DNA of 64,000 nt from Panicum virgatum (taxonomy: Eukaryota > Streptophyta > Magnoliopsida > Poales > Poaceae): NCBI RefSeq assembly GCF_016808335.1, contig NC_053144.1, positions 58,730,195 through 58,794,194 of the forward strand. Reading direction: 5' to 3'. This document shows, piece after piece, positions 12,001 to 23,298 of this stretch. Made by a program: the position numbers and the translations under genes. The notes under the pieces were generated by a model. The model had not been told where the DNA came from, searched no databases, and was given only the letters and a program-made list of their open reading frames with translations. Positions within the stretch are counted from its first letter, which is position 1; each line of letters starts with the position of its first letter.

Positions 12001-14755
12001 TTTTAGATCTTGGGCTCCGGTGCGTTTTTGTTTTTGTGGCCTCCATAACTTCGAAGACATCAATGATATCATGAGCGCATCTCCTGTGTGGAGTGCCTTC
12101 GTGTAAACCATTTCGATCATGAAAACCATCAGGTGAAGTCTTTGGTGCATGACTTTGGGTATATCTATGCTGCTTATGGGTTCCAGATGAAGGCAGTGAA
12201 TCAAGACCCATTAGCCTCCCTACAGCACCTGGTGAAATGTGCCTAGCATTGACATCATTTGAGAATTCTTCGTCTATTAGCATTTTCATTGGTATAACAC
12301 TGGCTTTTCTTGATTTACTTTGCCTGTTTACTGCAGCAAACTGAGAAGGGAAACAGAGAGAGAGAGGGCATAGCAATTCATTAGTTAGCTCTTGCATTTA
12401 CACAGTAAGTTCAACAAATAATCAGTTGATAAAAGTATAAAGTTTAATAGATGAAGATGCAAATGAAATACAGTTAATTCTCATAAATAATTATCAGCAA
12501 ATTTCACTAGATACAATAAAGAATAGCATTTAAGACATGTTTAAATTACACCAATAACATATGCATCTCAGTTTTATGGCATACTTTCAATAAGTATCGC
12601 TGGATAACTAAATTCTTTAACTCCAAACATGTGAATCATATTCATATGATACACATCTTGAACTAAATACAGATAACTCACCACAGAATCAGATAGTATT
12701 GCTGGATAAGTTGCTTGTTTTCTCGAGGACACAACTCCTGAATTCAAAAGCAAAGGAATGGTAATTAATCTCTGCAGGTCAAAAACAACAACGACAACAG
12801 TAGCAACATGATAAAATATCAAGCAGAAGATATTTCATGCCGAACAGGATTTGTAACACCATGAGGGTAAGGTTGAAAATGCAATTCACTTGTTCCTAGA
12901 CTCCACCTAGTAGAAGTAAAATGAATACAAAGATATCTATTGCTGGGCTCAATCAGGCAATCGTCACAAGGAGTATAATTCATAATTTACTAGAAATTAA
13001 TATGGAAGTACACATCTGGGAGAAAGGTACTTCAGAAGGAAGCATAAGCATCCATAAACATCAAAGATTCAAAGTGTTCATGCAGCGTGTTCCCATGTTG
13101 CCATTTATTTCTTGAGATAACAAGCTCATACAACTTTGTTTCAGCAATTCAGAATTGAAGCAATGTCAATCAACAGCTTATCCAGAAACCATACCTTCCT
13201 GGAACACCTGCAGAATATTTGTAGAAACATTTGCACAATACTAACTGAATGAAGCTCAATTCAGAAATATAACCTTGAATGTTGATTAAGCATTTATGAC
13301 GAAAAAAACTTTCCATTTGGACTCTTTAGGGGCATCACTGGTGGAACCCGAGGGGCCCTCAACATGTAAATATGTTATTGCTGCTACAACCATACAGCTA
13401 CATAGCCTTTCAACACATGGAGCCTCTAATAAGGACACATCACAATTCACAAGTAATCATTGCTGCATGGTTTAAGGAGATGCAACAAGCCAGAACCACA
13501 CAGACAAGGTACAAAATTTGTAGGACCACCTAACAAACACAAACCATGAACAAGACCGCACAGTATTTGCTTCAATTTCACATGGCATTAGACTGAATTT
13601 CTACAACCCCATGTACTTCCTTTAAAGAACAAGCAGAAGGGGTCCAGAGCAAGTTTCACTCTTAGTGCTTAAAGCAGTTGTACTTTCTTCTATAACTAAG
13701 TGACAAATCCATTTTTATCAAATATTTGCTTAGTGATTAGCATCTGAAGACCACTTGGCCATGAACCTTCACGGCATCCACAGACAAGAGTACACAGAAT
13801 AGAAGAATTTAATGCTTTAACTTACATATCCAGCAAATTACCAGCAAGGCAGGTTTATTTGCGTGATTTTGTGAGAATTGACAAGTTGACAACACCATAC
13901 ATTTCATTTATGCAACTATAAATTCTACCATCTACAGTACTCCAATAATTCAAGGCACGCAATGCTGTAGAAATTTATTCCAATATGGCAAAACTGGATG
14001 GGAAATTACATCCTTTTCATGCTTAGTTTTAAAATTGGCCTACAACTTGTGCAGAATCTAGGCCACTGCAGCTTCAAATGAAAGGACAATAAAGAAAAAG
14101 AAAAGAATTGTCCGCCAAAATGGTTTGAAATCGGAAGAAAGAATCTTTCTCTCTCCAATAAAGGCATGACTAAGACCTAAAGTCCACGAGAAAGCTATGT
14201 CCCCGCAGCCTAAAACAGGGGGGGTGGGGGTTAGAAAAGATTACACGCCCTGTCACTCAGCTACGTCAAATCTTCAAGGACTAAGTTGATTTATGCCAAA
14301 CTATCTGTCCTAAGAAATCGTATTATTAGCTAATGTGCACAAACCCGGAAAAGGACGTCCTTTCCAACACCAAACTTCACCCCTAGGAAGTGGATATGAC
14401 GGTAAAAGACGGGATTTAATTGAAAACCTAAAAATGGATTTTGACGAATGTGCAAGCAATCCCAAGCTCCCGATAGCAGCACCAGAACTACGACGGGGAA
14501 AAAACGAAACATATGTCCTAATCCCCTAAGGGCGTAGCAAGAGAAAAATAACCCCAACAACCATCACTATCCAAGATCAAAGATGGGATCTCCATCACAT
14601 GGACTCCTTACGCTAAAGAAAAAAAAACAAGTTGCGCAGAAAAGAACCCGAAATTTCATAAGAGAAATCAAGGAGCATCATAAGAATCTGTAACAAGAAA
14701 GTAGGCACGCGGGTACCTTGGTGATCGGAGCTGGGGACCATGGAGCACGCGGCAT
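9022..14755 (-). CDS. DUF3741/DUF4378-domain protein, TON1-recruiting-motif (TRM)-like
   Basis: Six exons on the minus strand: 14755-14717, 13207-13195 (13 nt), 12737-12682, 12340-10343, 10005-9747 and 9665-9022, giving about 1,002 residues with all junctions in phase. Near the N-terminus is the RLMGLD motif (about residues 78-83) preceded by [10 protein letters not shown]. The middle is long, Ser-rich and probably disordered. DUF4378 spans about 838-995, starting [16 protein letters not shown] and ending [18 protein letters not shown]. This architecture is that of TRM/LONGIFOLIA-related proteins that link TON1-PP2A complexes to cortical microtubules; the cellular role here is inferred. Intron 5 uses a GC donor. 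The start is uncertain: ATG 14755 fits if the 13-nt exon is included, ATG 14816 if it is skipped. Exons 4-6 are certain; exons 1-3 are moderate. Confidence 0.85.
13195..13207 (-). other. Candidate 13-nt micro-exon of the TRM-like gene
   Basis: On the minus strand the 13-mer GTGTTCCAGGAAG is bounded by ..TTCTGCAG and GTATGG, both good splice sites. It joins in phase to exon 3, which continues VVSSRKQ. Inclusion shifts the reading frame of exon 1 by one base and so decides which start codon is usable. Confidence 0.55.
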
Positions 14756-14759
14756 TCCG

Positions 14760-15093
14760 CTCCGACGAACCGTCGCCCTCTCTCCGCCGCGATCTGCCGC
14801 GCGCAATGCTCGCCATGCTCACCTCCGTTCCTGTGCACGACCAGGTGCGGCGAGGAAGCAATCTCTCATCCGCTGCGCACAATCGGGCGACGGGGGAGAG
14901 AGAGAGAGAGAGTGGTGGACTCGGAGAGCAAACGGGCGAGTCGATTTTGAGTGGGAGGGGGAGGACCGGAAGAGGAGGACGGGGAAATAGGCCTGTTTGT
15001 TTCGTCTGCCCGTTTCTTGTCTCTCTCCAGTCTCTCTCCTCTCTGGAGTCTGGTGGCCTGTTTCTCTCTCTAAAATCTCGCTTACCTATGTGG
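14760..15093. other. Promoter and 5' UTR region of the TRM-like gene
   Basis: GC-rich sequence upstream of the minus-strand gene, with a short GA repeat at about 14897-14914. A second upstream ATG of that gene (14816, good Kozak context) lies here. No separate gene is supported. Confidence 0.4.
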
Positions 15094-15455
15094 GGCCGTG
15101 TTTAGTTAAAAAATCAAAATTCTAATTTTTTTTCCGGCACCTGCGTATATGGAGACTTAAATGTAGACGAAATAAAAAACACATTGCGACTGCTGTCTGT
15201 AAATGACGAGACGAATTTAATGAACCTAAGTAGGCTGTATTTAGATGCTAAATTGCTACAGTAATGCTACAGTTAATAACCTTTAATGATGGATTAATTA
15301 GTCTCATTAGATTCGTCTCGCGATTTACAAACAAATTCTGTAATTATTTTTGTGATTAGTTTATGTTTATATTTTTATAATTAGTTTATGTTTAGTACTT
15401 CAAATGTAGAAATATGTCTTTTCAAAAATTTTACGGGAGGAAACTAAACATGGCC
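15094..15455. mobile_element. PIF/Harbinger (Tourist-like) MITE
   Basis: A 362-bp element with ends GGCCGTGTTTAGTT and AACTAAACATGGCC and characteristic internal text (GATTCGTCTCG, TTGCTACAGTAATGCTACAG) shared with two other copies here (18284-18539, 48775-49087). No clean 3-bp target duplication is visible at this copy. Class is assigned from the copy with TTA flanks. Confidence 0.7.
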
Positions 15456-15844
15456 TGCGCTTCTCTCCTCTCCAATCTAGTATGTCACTCTCTCTCTTTT
15501 TTTAAGCCTATATATCAACCAGCAGTACAGTATCTCTACTGAATTAATTTTGCCATAGCTTGTCATGCACTCTGTGCTTTTATTTTGGTTTTGTTTTGGC
15601 CCTAGGTCCCTCACCAATTTTATATTAGAAGTATCGCTATATTGCGCTTTTCAGTTTCCCCCTTCATCATTAGAAGGGTTTAAAGGTGGATCATTAGGGT
15701 CTGCTTGCAATCATCATTTTCGCCCAACGCCGTTGTTTAGATGCACATGCATTTAAAGATCAATACTAATCATTCTTGGAAGTGATCGCATTTATTCTAG
15801 TATAGAAGTACTATCGCCATCAAAGGTTTTCAAAATGTAACATA

Positions 15845-16082
15845 TTAGCTGCAAACCAACCTTTCCGTACAAACTATGGAAACTTTAATCTGAGTCATTG
15901 GATCAACATCCAAAAGGAGGAGCACAGGAGGGTGGGAGGGGAATTTGCAAAAGTGTGATTATCCAATCCAAGGGAGGGTCCAGATTGAAAAATTATCCAA
16001 TCTCCCATGCCCCATGGATGTTGATCCGATGGCCCAAATTGAAGTTTTTATAGTTTGCACAGAGAAGTTAGTTTGCACCTAA
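15845..16082. mobile_element. Small MITE with about 70-bp imperfect inverted repeats
   Basis: The left end TTAGCTGCAAACCAAC is an imperfect inverted copy of the right end GTTAGTTTGCACCTAA. Similarity extends inward to GGATCAACATCC and its complement GGATGTTGATCC. TA flanks both ends (15843-15844, 16083-16084). No coding capacity. The superfamily is not certain. Confidence 0.55.
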
Positions 16083-16084
16083 TA

Positions 16085-18091
16085 CGTTCCCTTCCAAAAT
16101 TACCGCCAAAATTAGCGAGAATGGATAATACTGTGCGATCGTCGATGCTTATTTCGGTTTGGAACCAGAAATCACAGGGATAAGGAATGGCTTCGTAACA
16201 CAATGTAAAGCTTAATATAAACCAAATTATATTGTTTCAGGCAGCCTACAATCAATTCTTAAGCTGCGTGACCATCAATACTCTCTATGATTGTTACTGC
16301 TATATATACTATACTAGAACGGCGCTTTTACTAATGTCATCTCGTAGTCCAAACTTACAGCCATTCAAAGCAAGCCTGTAAATTTAAATTTGTGGACAAG
16401 TGGAGTAGACCCTTTGTTTATAGCCATTCCGTAACCCAAAACCAAACCACGTCCATTGATACTCGCGTATACAGCGGCGCCGCGCATCACTCCCAACAGT
16501 TGTTGGACAAAACAGAAGCCCCAAGCGCACGCTCCCCCTGCTCCACGCCACCGGTCCCCAAGGCGGTTTGAGTGAATTGTTCGAAGCAAGGGGGCCGATA
16601 TGCAAAAGGCACCCGGCACGGCCAGCCACCCAGAAGAACCCAAAAATCGTTTCCCCAACGACATCCGCATGCGGTCAGAGTCTACAGTGCACCCCGCCCT
16701 GGACCACCTGCCGCGGTGGGCCCGCCCGCTCACACGTGTGGATCGACGGTCGAGCGAGCAGGGACCCCGGCGCATGTCCACGCCTGGGATGCCGCTCCGC
16801 GCTGGCTTGGGATGCCGCCGCCGGCTGCCGTTGCCGTTGGGAGACCTTGCCCTTGCCCTGCTGCCTCCCAAAGAGCCCCTCCATGAAAGGTACGGTCCTC
16901 GGGCCCACCGCGCCGCAGAGCAAGACATGCGGGGCCCGCTAGCAGCCCGCGCTTGGTGGGGTGGGAAGTGGGACCGGACCCTTGGCACCGCGCGACGTCG
17001 CCATGCGGATCATTTGCGGTCCTGTTGTTGTCTAGCGGTGCGTGGCTCCTACTAGAGGACTGGGCCACTGAGGGACTAGAGAGAGGGGAGATCGGCGCCG
17101 GCGAGCGATCATGGCGGCGGAGAACGCTGAAGGCCCGAAGGGAGAAGGACCGGAATGCAGGCGACGCACGCACGCCGCTGCTGCAACTCGGTCGGGTCGG
17201 CGGCCTTCAATTCGGGACGCCCGGGATGTGCAGCCTACGAAACGACACACGTGCGCGATTTCATGCAGACGGGGAATCTCTCGAGGGCACACGTTGTGAA
17301 GCAGTAGCAGCAGCGGTGCTGTTCCAATCGGACCGATCCACGGCAACAGGAAACCTGCCTACCAAATGCTCCATCATCATCTACGGATTCTTGACGGATC
17401 AGGCACGGGTACTGTACCGCCGGGGCAAAGAAAACGGGAGCCGAGAGCAGTGGTGGCCCTGTGTGTGGATGGCAATACGGCACGCGCATAGAGTCAACGA
17501 GATTCCTCACCTCGCGCGCCGCGCCGCTAGTGCTGCGGCGGGGCTGGCTGGAGAGCTCTCCACTGCCGGAGATCCGGCAGGCAGGCAGGGCGGCAGGGCT
17601 TTTCGTACACGACATCGCCCATTCCTTCCCTTGAATTACGCGGCGAGGTACTCGCACACTTCAAAAGAATCGCTGACGGTGAGCGCCCGTGTCGAGAGGA
17701 AGTAGTAGTTGTTGTACGGGGCAGGAGAAGGCAGCGGCCAGCGCGCACGCGGATGTGATTAGTCCTACTGTATGCGTGTTGGCACGAGGTCGCTGCGCTC
17801 TATTTTGGTTCCTGCACGGAGAACACGGCACCAACGAGATTCTCCGGTGCAACCTCTCACCAGACGCGCCCCCGAAATCCTAGTCCAAGCGGAGTCCTAA
17901 CGGGAGAATCTGACGGCTTTTATCTGCGTTCATGGCAGCTTTGACAAGATTGATCGACCCCTGTATTCTCGATTCATGGCGGTGTCCGTGCGTGTCGTGT
18001 CGCTTGTGCATTTTTCTCTTCAAAACACACTGCCCACCCACAACGAGAGTACGAGACGACGATCGAGGACGACATTGTGACACATTGTTCA
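16085..18091. other. GC-rich intergenic region, no gene recognised
   Basis: From 16,440 to 17,880 the sequence is GC-rich and many frames stay open on both strands by composition. None resembles a known family, has splice-consistent exons or third-position bias distinct from the other frames. I see no gene. Confidence 0.45.
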
Positions 18092-18099
18092 AACAAGGT

Positions 18100-18278
18100 C
18101 AGTGGCGGAGGGCAGCCAAAAAATTAGGTATGATGGGATAGATAAACGCTAAAAAATTGAGAGAGAAACGCTATAAATATGACTTTGTTTAGATTGAAAA
18201 TAAGTTCGTATCCATTGAATTATTTTGGTCAAGGTATGGCAGCTGCCACTCGTTGCCACATGGGGTCCTCCGCCACTG
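18100..18278. mobile_element. hAT-like MITE
   Basis: A 179-bp element with perfect terminal inverted repeats CAGTGGCGGAGG/CCTCCGCCACTG, flanked by 8-bp direct repeats AACAAGGT (18092-18099) and ACCAAGGT (18279-18286), seven of eight matching. Terminus and 8-bp duplication fit the hAT superfamily. Non-coding. Confidence 0.8.
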
Positions 18279-18283
18279 ACCAA

Positions 18284-18539
18284 GGTTGTGTTTACATCCA
18301 AACGTCAAAATTTCAAAATTTTTGTAAATCGCCTCCCTGATGTATTAAATATAGTCGAAAAAATTACATCTAATGAATCTAATTAGGTCGTGATTGGACA
18401 CTAAATTGCTACAGTAAAGCTACAATAAACATGCTCTAATGATGGATTAATTAGATTCGTCTAATTAATTTTGTGATTAGTCCTTCAAATATGAAAAGAT
18501 GCTTTTTCAAAAAAAAATTAAGGGGAACTAAACACGGCC
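18284..18539. mobile_element. PIF/Harbinger (Tourist-like) MITE, degraded left end
   Basis: Same family as 15094-15455 and 48775-49087: right end GGAACTAAACACGGCC, internal TTGCTACAGTAAAGCTACA and ATTAGATTCGTC. The left end (GGTTGTGTTTACATCC) is a mutated terminus and overlaps the target duplication of the neighbouring hAT MITE. Confidence 0.65.
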
Positions 18540-18601
18540 CAAAAAAAAACACCAATCACTCACACACAGTCACACACCCAGCTCTCCAAGGTACGGCCAA
18601 G

Positions 18602-19147
18602 GTTAACCTAACCGGTGGGAACCGGTCCGGTTTGACCGGTTACCGGTCAAACCGGTTCCGGTTCCGGCCGGTACCCAACCGGCCAAAATTCAAATTTTAA
18701 ATTTGAATTCAAAAAATAAAAAATTCCCAAAAAATTCCTAAAAATACTTCAAGGTGTGATGAATCTAATGGTGTCAAATTTTCTCAAAAATTCATTCATT
18801 TAGTATAGTTTGTGAGAATTTAAAGTTAAATCAAAAAAGAAAAAGAAAAAAATGGGCCGGCCCATGAAGGCCCACCGATCAAACCGGTCAAACCGGCCGG
18901 TAAACCGGTCAAACCGGTCGGTAAACCGGTAAAACCGGCCAGTAAACCGGTTGCACGGGAGCGTTTGAATTTCAAACCGGTCAAACCGACCGGTAAACCG
19001 GTAAAACCGGCCGGTAAACCGGTCGGAACCGGTTGCATGGGAAAATTTGAATTTATTTGAATTCAACCGGTTTCCACCGGTTACCGGCCTAACCGGTCTG
19101 GTAAACCGGTACCGGAGGGCGGCGGTAACCGGTTTCCGGTTGGGAAA
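18602..19147. repeat. AACCGGT-rich fold-back-like repeat block
   Basis: Two blocks of degenerate AACCGGT/ACCGGTT units (18602-18690 and 18875-19145) flank an AT-rich core. The core edges AAATTTGAATTC and GAATTTATTTGAATTC also mirror each other. Because AACCGGTT is self-complementary the region can form many hairpins. It may be a non-autonomous transposon, but no flanking duplication was identified. Confidence 0.55.
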
Positions 19148-20053
19148 TAAAACCCTGGGTACGACAGTGTCGCTGCTTGTGCCAGTCACCGTACGCGTCG
19201 CATAATCAAGGGCGAAGCTATGGCGCCTTACGCTTTGGCAGCCATCCCGCGCACGTGGCGGGAGCGACAACACGACACGACCGCCACCTCGCACCATGTA
19301 CGAGTACTCTTGAGAATGGATTAGGCATAATCCAAATCCAATTGAATTTTGGCACTTGAACTCTATTGGATTTGAATCTAGTTGCATATGGACATCCATT
19401 TGCTTTGGATGTAATAGAATTGGATTATGTTAGATAAAAAGTATAGGATAATCCAAATCATATTGGACTAACGAAGGCAGCCCATGAATGTGAGGCACTA
19501 ATCGGCGGCAAGTTGGATCCAGGCGTCGGGCACTAGACCAAGCTACTCCTGCTTATCGGTAACCTCCACATGTGTGGTTGTAACACCCCTGTGTTAATCG
19601 AGAAGCTAATCACGTATTTAACTAGCTAATTATGGGCCTAAGCCATGTCATTAGCGTTAATCGAGATCGCGTGTTAAACATCGATTTAGCCATGTTCGAC
19701 CATGTTTTTCTCCTTGATCCAAGCCTCAAATCAACTTTCGCCCAAAACAAAAGTTATAGATCCTCTCTTCCTCTACAACTTCTATTTTGGCCAAATTTCA
19801 AGTTGCTACATGAAAATTTGAGTTTTGGGTGGTCAAAATCAGGTCAAACATGGTTACTGTTCCTTCCTGTGCACCACTGTGCTCGCCGACGCCCATACCG
19901 GTGAGCCTCCTCCACGCGTCGGCCATTGCGCCCGACCCCTGCGCGAGCTCGAGCTTACTTCTCCCGGCGCCCAACTCCGTTTTCCCCTCCCTTTATCTCC
20001 TTCCTCGCGCTCGGGTTGAGCTGAGCTCGAGCAGAGCCGCCGCCGAGCCCTGC

Positions 20054-23000
20054 TGTAACGTCCCGAAAAATTTACCAAGATAATTCACGCGTTGAAAATA
20101 TTTTTTTCTCAAAATCTCTTTTCATCGATGAGCTCAGTACATTCAAAATCGTTCCCTGCCCGATTTCCCAGTCCCGACATCCGAATCCAATTGCTGTCCT
20201 GTCTCCCTGTTCTTCCTTGTCCAGCGCGTCACGCCCGTCCGGCGTGCGTGCGCGTCCGGCTGCAGTCGCCGCCGCGAATCTCTCTCTTTCTCTTTTTCTT
20301 TTTCTTTTTCTTTTCTCCATTTCCTTCCCCTTTTCTTTTTTTTCTCTTCTCTTCTTCCCTCTCTCTCTTTCCTCCCTCTCCTCTGCCGCGCTCTCCCGCT
20401 GACTTGACGTGCGCGCGCCCCTGTTCGCCTAGCCCATCGCCGTTGCGCACGCCGAGCCCCCTCGCTGACTTGACGCGCACCCCTGCCCACGCGTGCGCAC
20501 GCGCTTCACACGGCCGCGCGCTCGCCGCCGACTCGTTCTGTCGCATCCACGCGCCGCACGCGCACGAGCCCGAGCATAGCACGCGTTCCACGCGGCCGCG
20601 CCGCTCGCCGTGCCGCTCGTCGATCAGCACCGCCTTCCTGTGCTCGTCTCGCAGCCGCACTGCAGAGCACAGCGCCCCGCCTCGCCGCTCGAGCCGCGCA
20701 ACCCGACGCCGAGCCGAGCAGCCGGCCCCTCCATGTGCTCGTCCTCCCCTGCGCGCCCTCCCTGCCAGAGCCATTGTGTCGCCACCGCGAATCGCGCTCA
20801 CGCCATTAAAGGCACCCCGCCAAGCTCGCCGGCCCCTCCACCGACGCCCCTCCTCCCCACCGCCTTGCCACGTCTATAAAAAGGGCCATCCACCTCGCCT
20901 CCGAGCACCACAGCCACCCCAGCTGCCGCTCGCCTCCTCCCTAGCTCTGCAGCACCGCCACGCCGGGCTCCAGAGCCCGCCGCCGCCTCCTCGCGCTGTC
21001 CCCGCCCAAGGTAAGGGGCACAATAGGATCCCCTCGCCTCCCTTCTCCTTTTCCCCTAGCCCCGGCCGCCGCCACGAACGCCGACCGCCGGCCGCCACCC
21101 ACCGCCGTGACGCCGCCCCTGCAGGCCGTCTCCGCCCGAATCAAGGAGGGGAATCGTTTCCCTATGGCTCCCTCTCCCTTTTTCCCTTTTCCCCGGTCGC
21201 CGCCGTGGCCCAGAATGCTGGCGAGGACCGCCGTCGGCACCCTGCGCCCCCCTCCTCTGTTCCGCACATGAGGAGGAAGAAGGAGGGCACATTTGCCCAA
21301 AACCCCCTCCTCTTCCCTCTATTCTATTATGGGCCCCACCCTTCTAAACCTTTTTTCCAAAAGAGACCCTTCCTATTTTTCTTTTTGCAGATAAACCCTA
21401 CCACTGTATGAAAATAATTCTAAATAGATCCCTGCTCTTTCCAAGAGTGACCCTGACCCTTTTCAAATATTACAATCAAGTCCTTTCCTTACCAAAGCAA
21501 ATTACAAATAGGCCCCCGGACCCTTATTTAACCCCTGAACCCCTCTTTAACTCGTCATTTCATGCGCCAAACATTCTCCGATTGGCTTGAAATTTTACCA
21601 CGCCATTTGTATTATAGTTTTGGCCATGCCATTAGAAAACCGCCCAAAAATATTACTCCTATCTCCATATCTTAATTGTTTCCGATTCGAGCTCAGCGAT
21701 AAAACCTTTATTTTTTTTGATTGTGTGCTTGCTTGTGTGCGTCGTAGATCACGGTGTGAACGAGGGAGAACCCGTCGACGAGAAGTACTGCGAGCAAGTG
21801 AATGAGGACCAGTTCCGCGACCCCGAACCCGAAGGACAGTACCTCGATCAGGACTTCCCGGAAGGCTTTGAGAACGGCAAGTTCAATTCGCATCCTTTGA
21901 TGCATGTCTTGTCCCAGTTTTTATAAACACAACCTATTGGCCTATTTTACAATACTGCATATGCTTGACTACTGAAAACATGGTTGGATAGCCACCCCTT
22001 GAGTTGCTATAACCATTCCTTGACTACCTAGATTAATGTCTGAATGTGATTTGTTTGGACGTTAATCGCTACTAGAATACTTAGGACCTTAAACACGGTA
22101 CAATTTGTTTTATAAAAAGAAAATATGTGAGTGTGTGTGGGAAGGGGAAAATGTAGAATTTTCGAAAGATGAGTTCAGACGGGATGGATGGCATTTTTGT
22201 GTGGATTGCAAAATGGTGTGCTCGTACCTGTGAGGTTGAGTAAGAAAGGGAGATATCCATCTTGTCACAATTAAGGACCGAGTTGGTGTCATCTTGCCTA
22301 ACTCCACTATCGTGCAAACCACTTGTCCGTTGTATGGGCAACGGCTTAGCATAAACCCCACTGTTATCTGATAGCCTTCAGGAGAGCTGAGAGCAACGGG
22401 TGACTAAGGAGAAGGGATAAGCTCTGTGTGACTTATGCCCCGGTTAAAACCTCTGTGATAGGTCTATGGCCCCTTGGTGGATCCCGTGTTAGCTAATCAG
22501 GTCTAGCTAAGGTGGGTAATGTCTATGTTGGGATCTGCACCGACACTAAGGTGATCGTGCTGTGGTACCCCGCTTGTGGGTAAAGTTGCACACCTCTGCA
22601 GAGTTAAAATCTATTCAAATAGCCGTGCTCACGGTACTGGGCGAGTTACGGTTTGGTCACACAACTAGTGTTTCTTCTGGGAACGGATGTGTTGGCGTGA
22701 GTGGTTTTGGAAAAGTGTCCGGCAGTTGTGCCGTGTGCTACAGTGGATGAGGAGTCCGGTAGCAATTTAAAACTTGGATCATGTGTGGATCAACCTATGT
22801 GTTACTCCGTGCAAGATAACGGCTTTTGAAACCCCTTTCTTTCAAATAAACCTATGCATAAAAATTAAGCTTTCCGCAAATTAAACCCTAGCCTTATCTT
22901 TGGTTTACCCTGTGCATTATATTCTATTTATACCCCCTCCGTGGGTGTGGTTGGACTTGCTGAGTACGTTTGTACTCACCCCTTTTCTAATTTTTACAGA

Positions 23001-23298
23001 GGAAGATCCAGACTTCGTCCCCGAAGATGTTGAGTAGGGGTTTCGTCCTACACCCAACCTTGCCTGTGGATAGGGTCACTCGCAGGAGATCCGTATGGCG
23101 CAAGACTCTGATGACCTCTTCGTAGTCAATGTCATTGTGTGGGTTTTAGTTGTTATCCTCGCGATAGTGGCGCTTCACTGCCCATTACCGCGTAGAGTTG
23201 TACGGTGATGTACCATCTAATGTAATAAATGTGTTATCAGCCTCCTGGGACAGATATTTATATCACATTTAAGTCTTCTCTCATGAGGGGATGCTTCA
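20054..23298 (+). mobile_element. Solo LTR B (same family as element E), nested in LTR A
   Basis: Starts TGTAACGTCCCG and ends GGGGATGCTTCA, like the LTR of element E (29230-32961). It is 3,245 bp, flanked by CCTGC (20049-20053) and CCTAC (23299-23303), a target duplication with one transition. It contains a pyrimidine tract (20278-20396), a TATA box (TATAAAAAGG near 20876), a donor-like CCCAAG/GTAAGG at 21010 and the acidic exons described separately. No internal domain is present. Confidence 0.85.
21748..23037 (+). other. Putative spliced acidic mini-ORF inside LTR B
   Basis: Exon a (21748-21876, 129 nt) follows a CGTCGTAG acceptor and reads ..DHGVNEGEPVDE.. to PEGFEN. It ends at a GC donor (G/GCAAGTT). 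Exon b (23000-23037, 38 nt) follows TTTTTACAG and reads EEDPDFVPEDVE then stop. The phases fit exactly. The copy in element E has the same exon lengths and phases although the rest of the LTRs differ by indels. No in-frame ATG was found upstream in the LTR transcript region, so how translation would start is unknown. The function is unknown. Confidence 0.45.

Noticed and set aside
14740..14844. Plus-strand open frame opposite exon 1 of the TRM-like gene, ending at CAG/gtgcgg in phase 0
   Set aside because: It has GC-ending codons and an exon-like end, but no downstream plus-strand exons exist. All certain exons of the gene are on the minus strand.
16365..17705. Overlapping frames on both strands, up to 250 codons
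   Set aside because: Equal openness on several frames shows a GC effect. No family resemblance or splice structure.
18800..19399. Frame with repeated RFTGRFDRF-like residues
   Set aside because: Translation of the AACCGGT repeat, not a repeat protein.
20092..21411. 439-codon plus-strand frame in LTR B
   Set aside because: It opens with TTG, is low-complexity Pro/Ser/Arg sequence across a pyrimidine tract, and has no counterpart of similar length in the E LTR. Its frame does match the acidic exon at the donor, so it was kept only as context.
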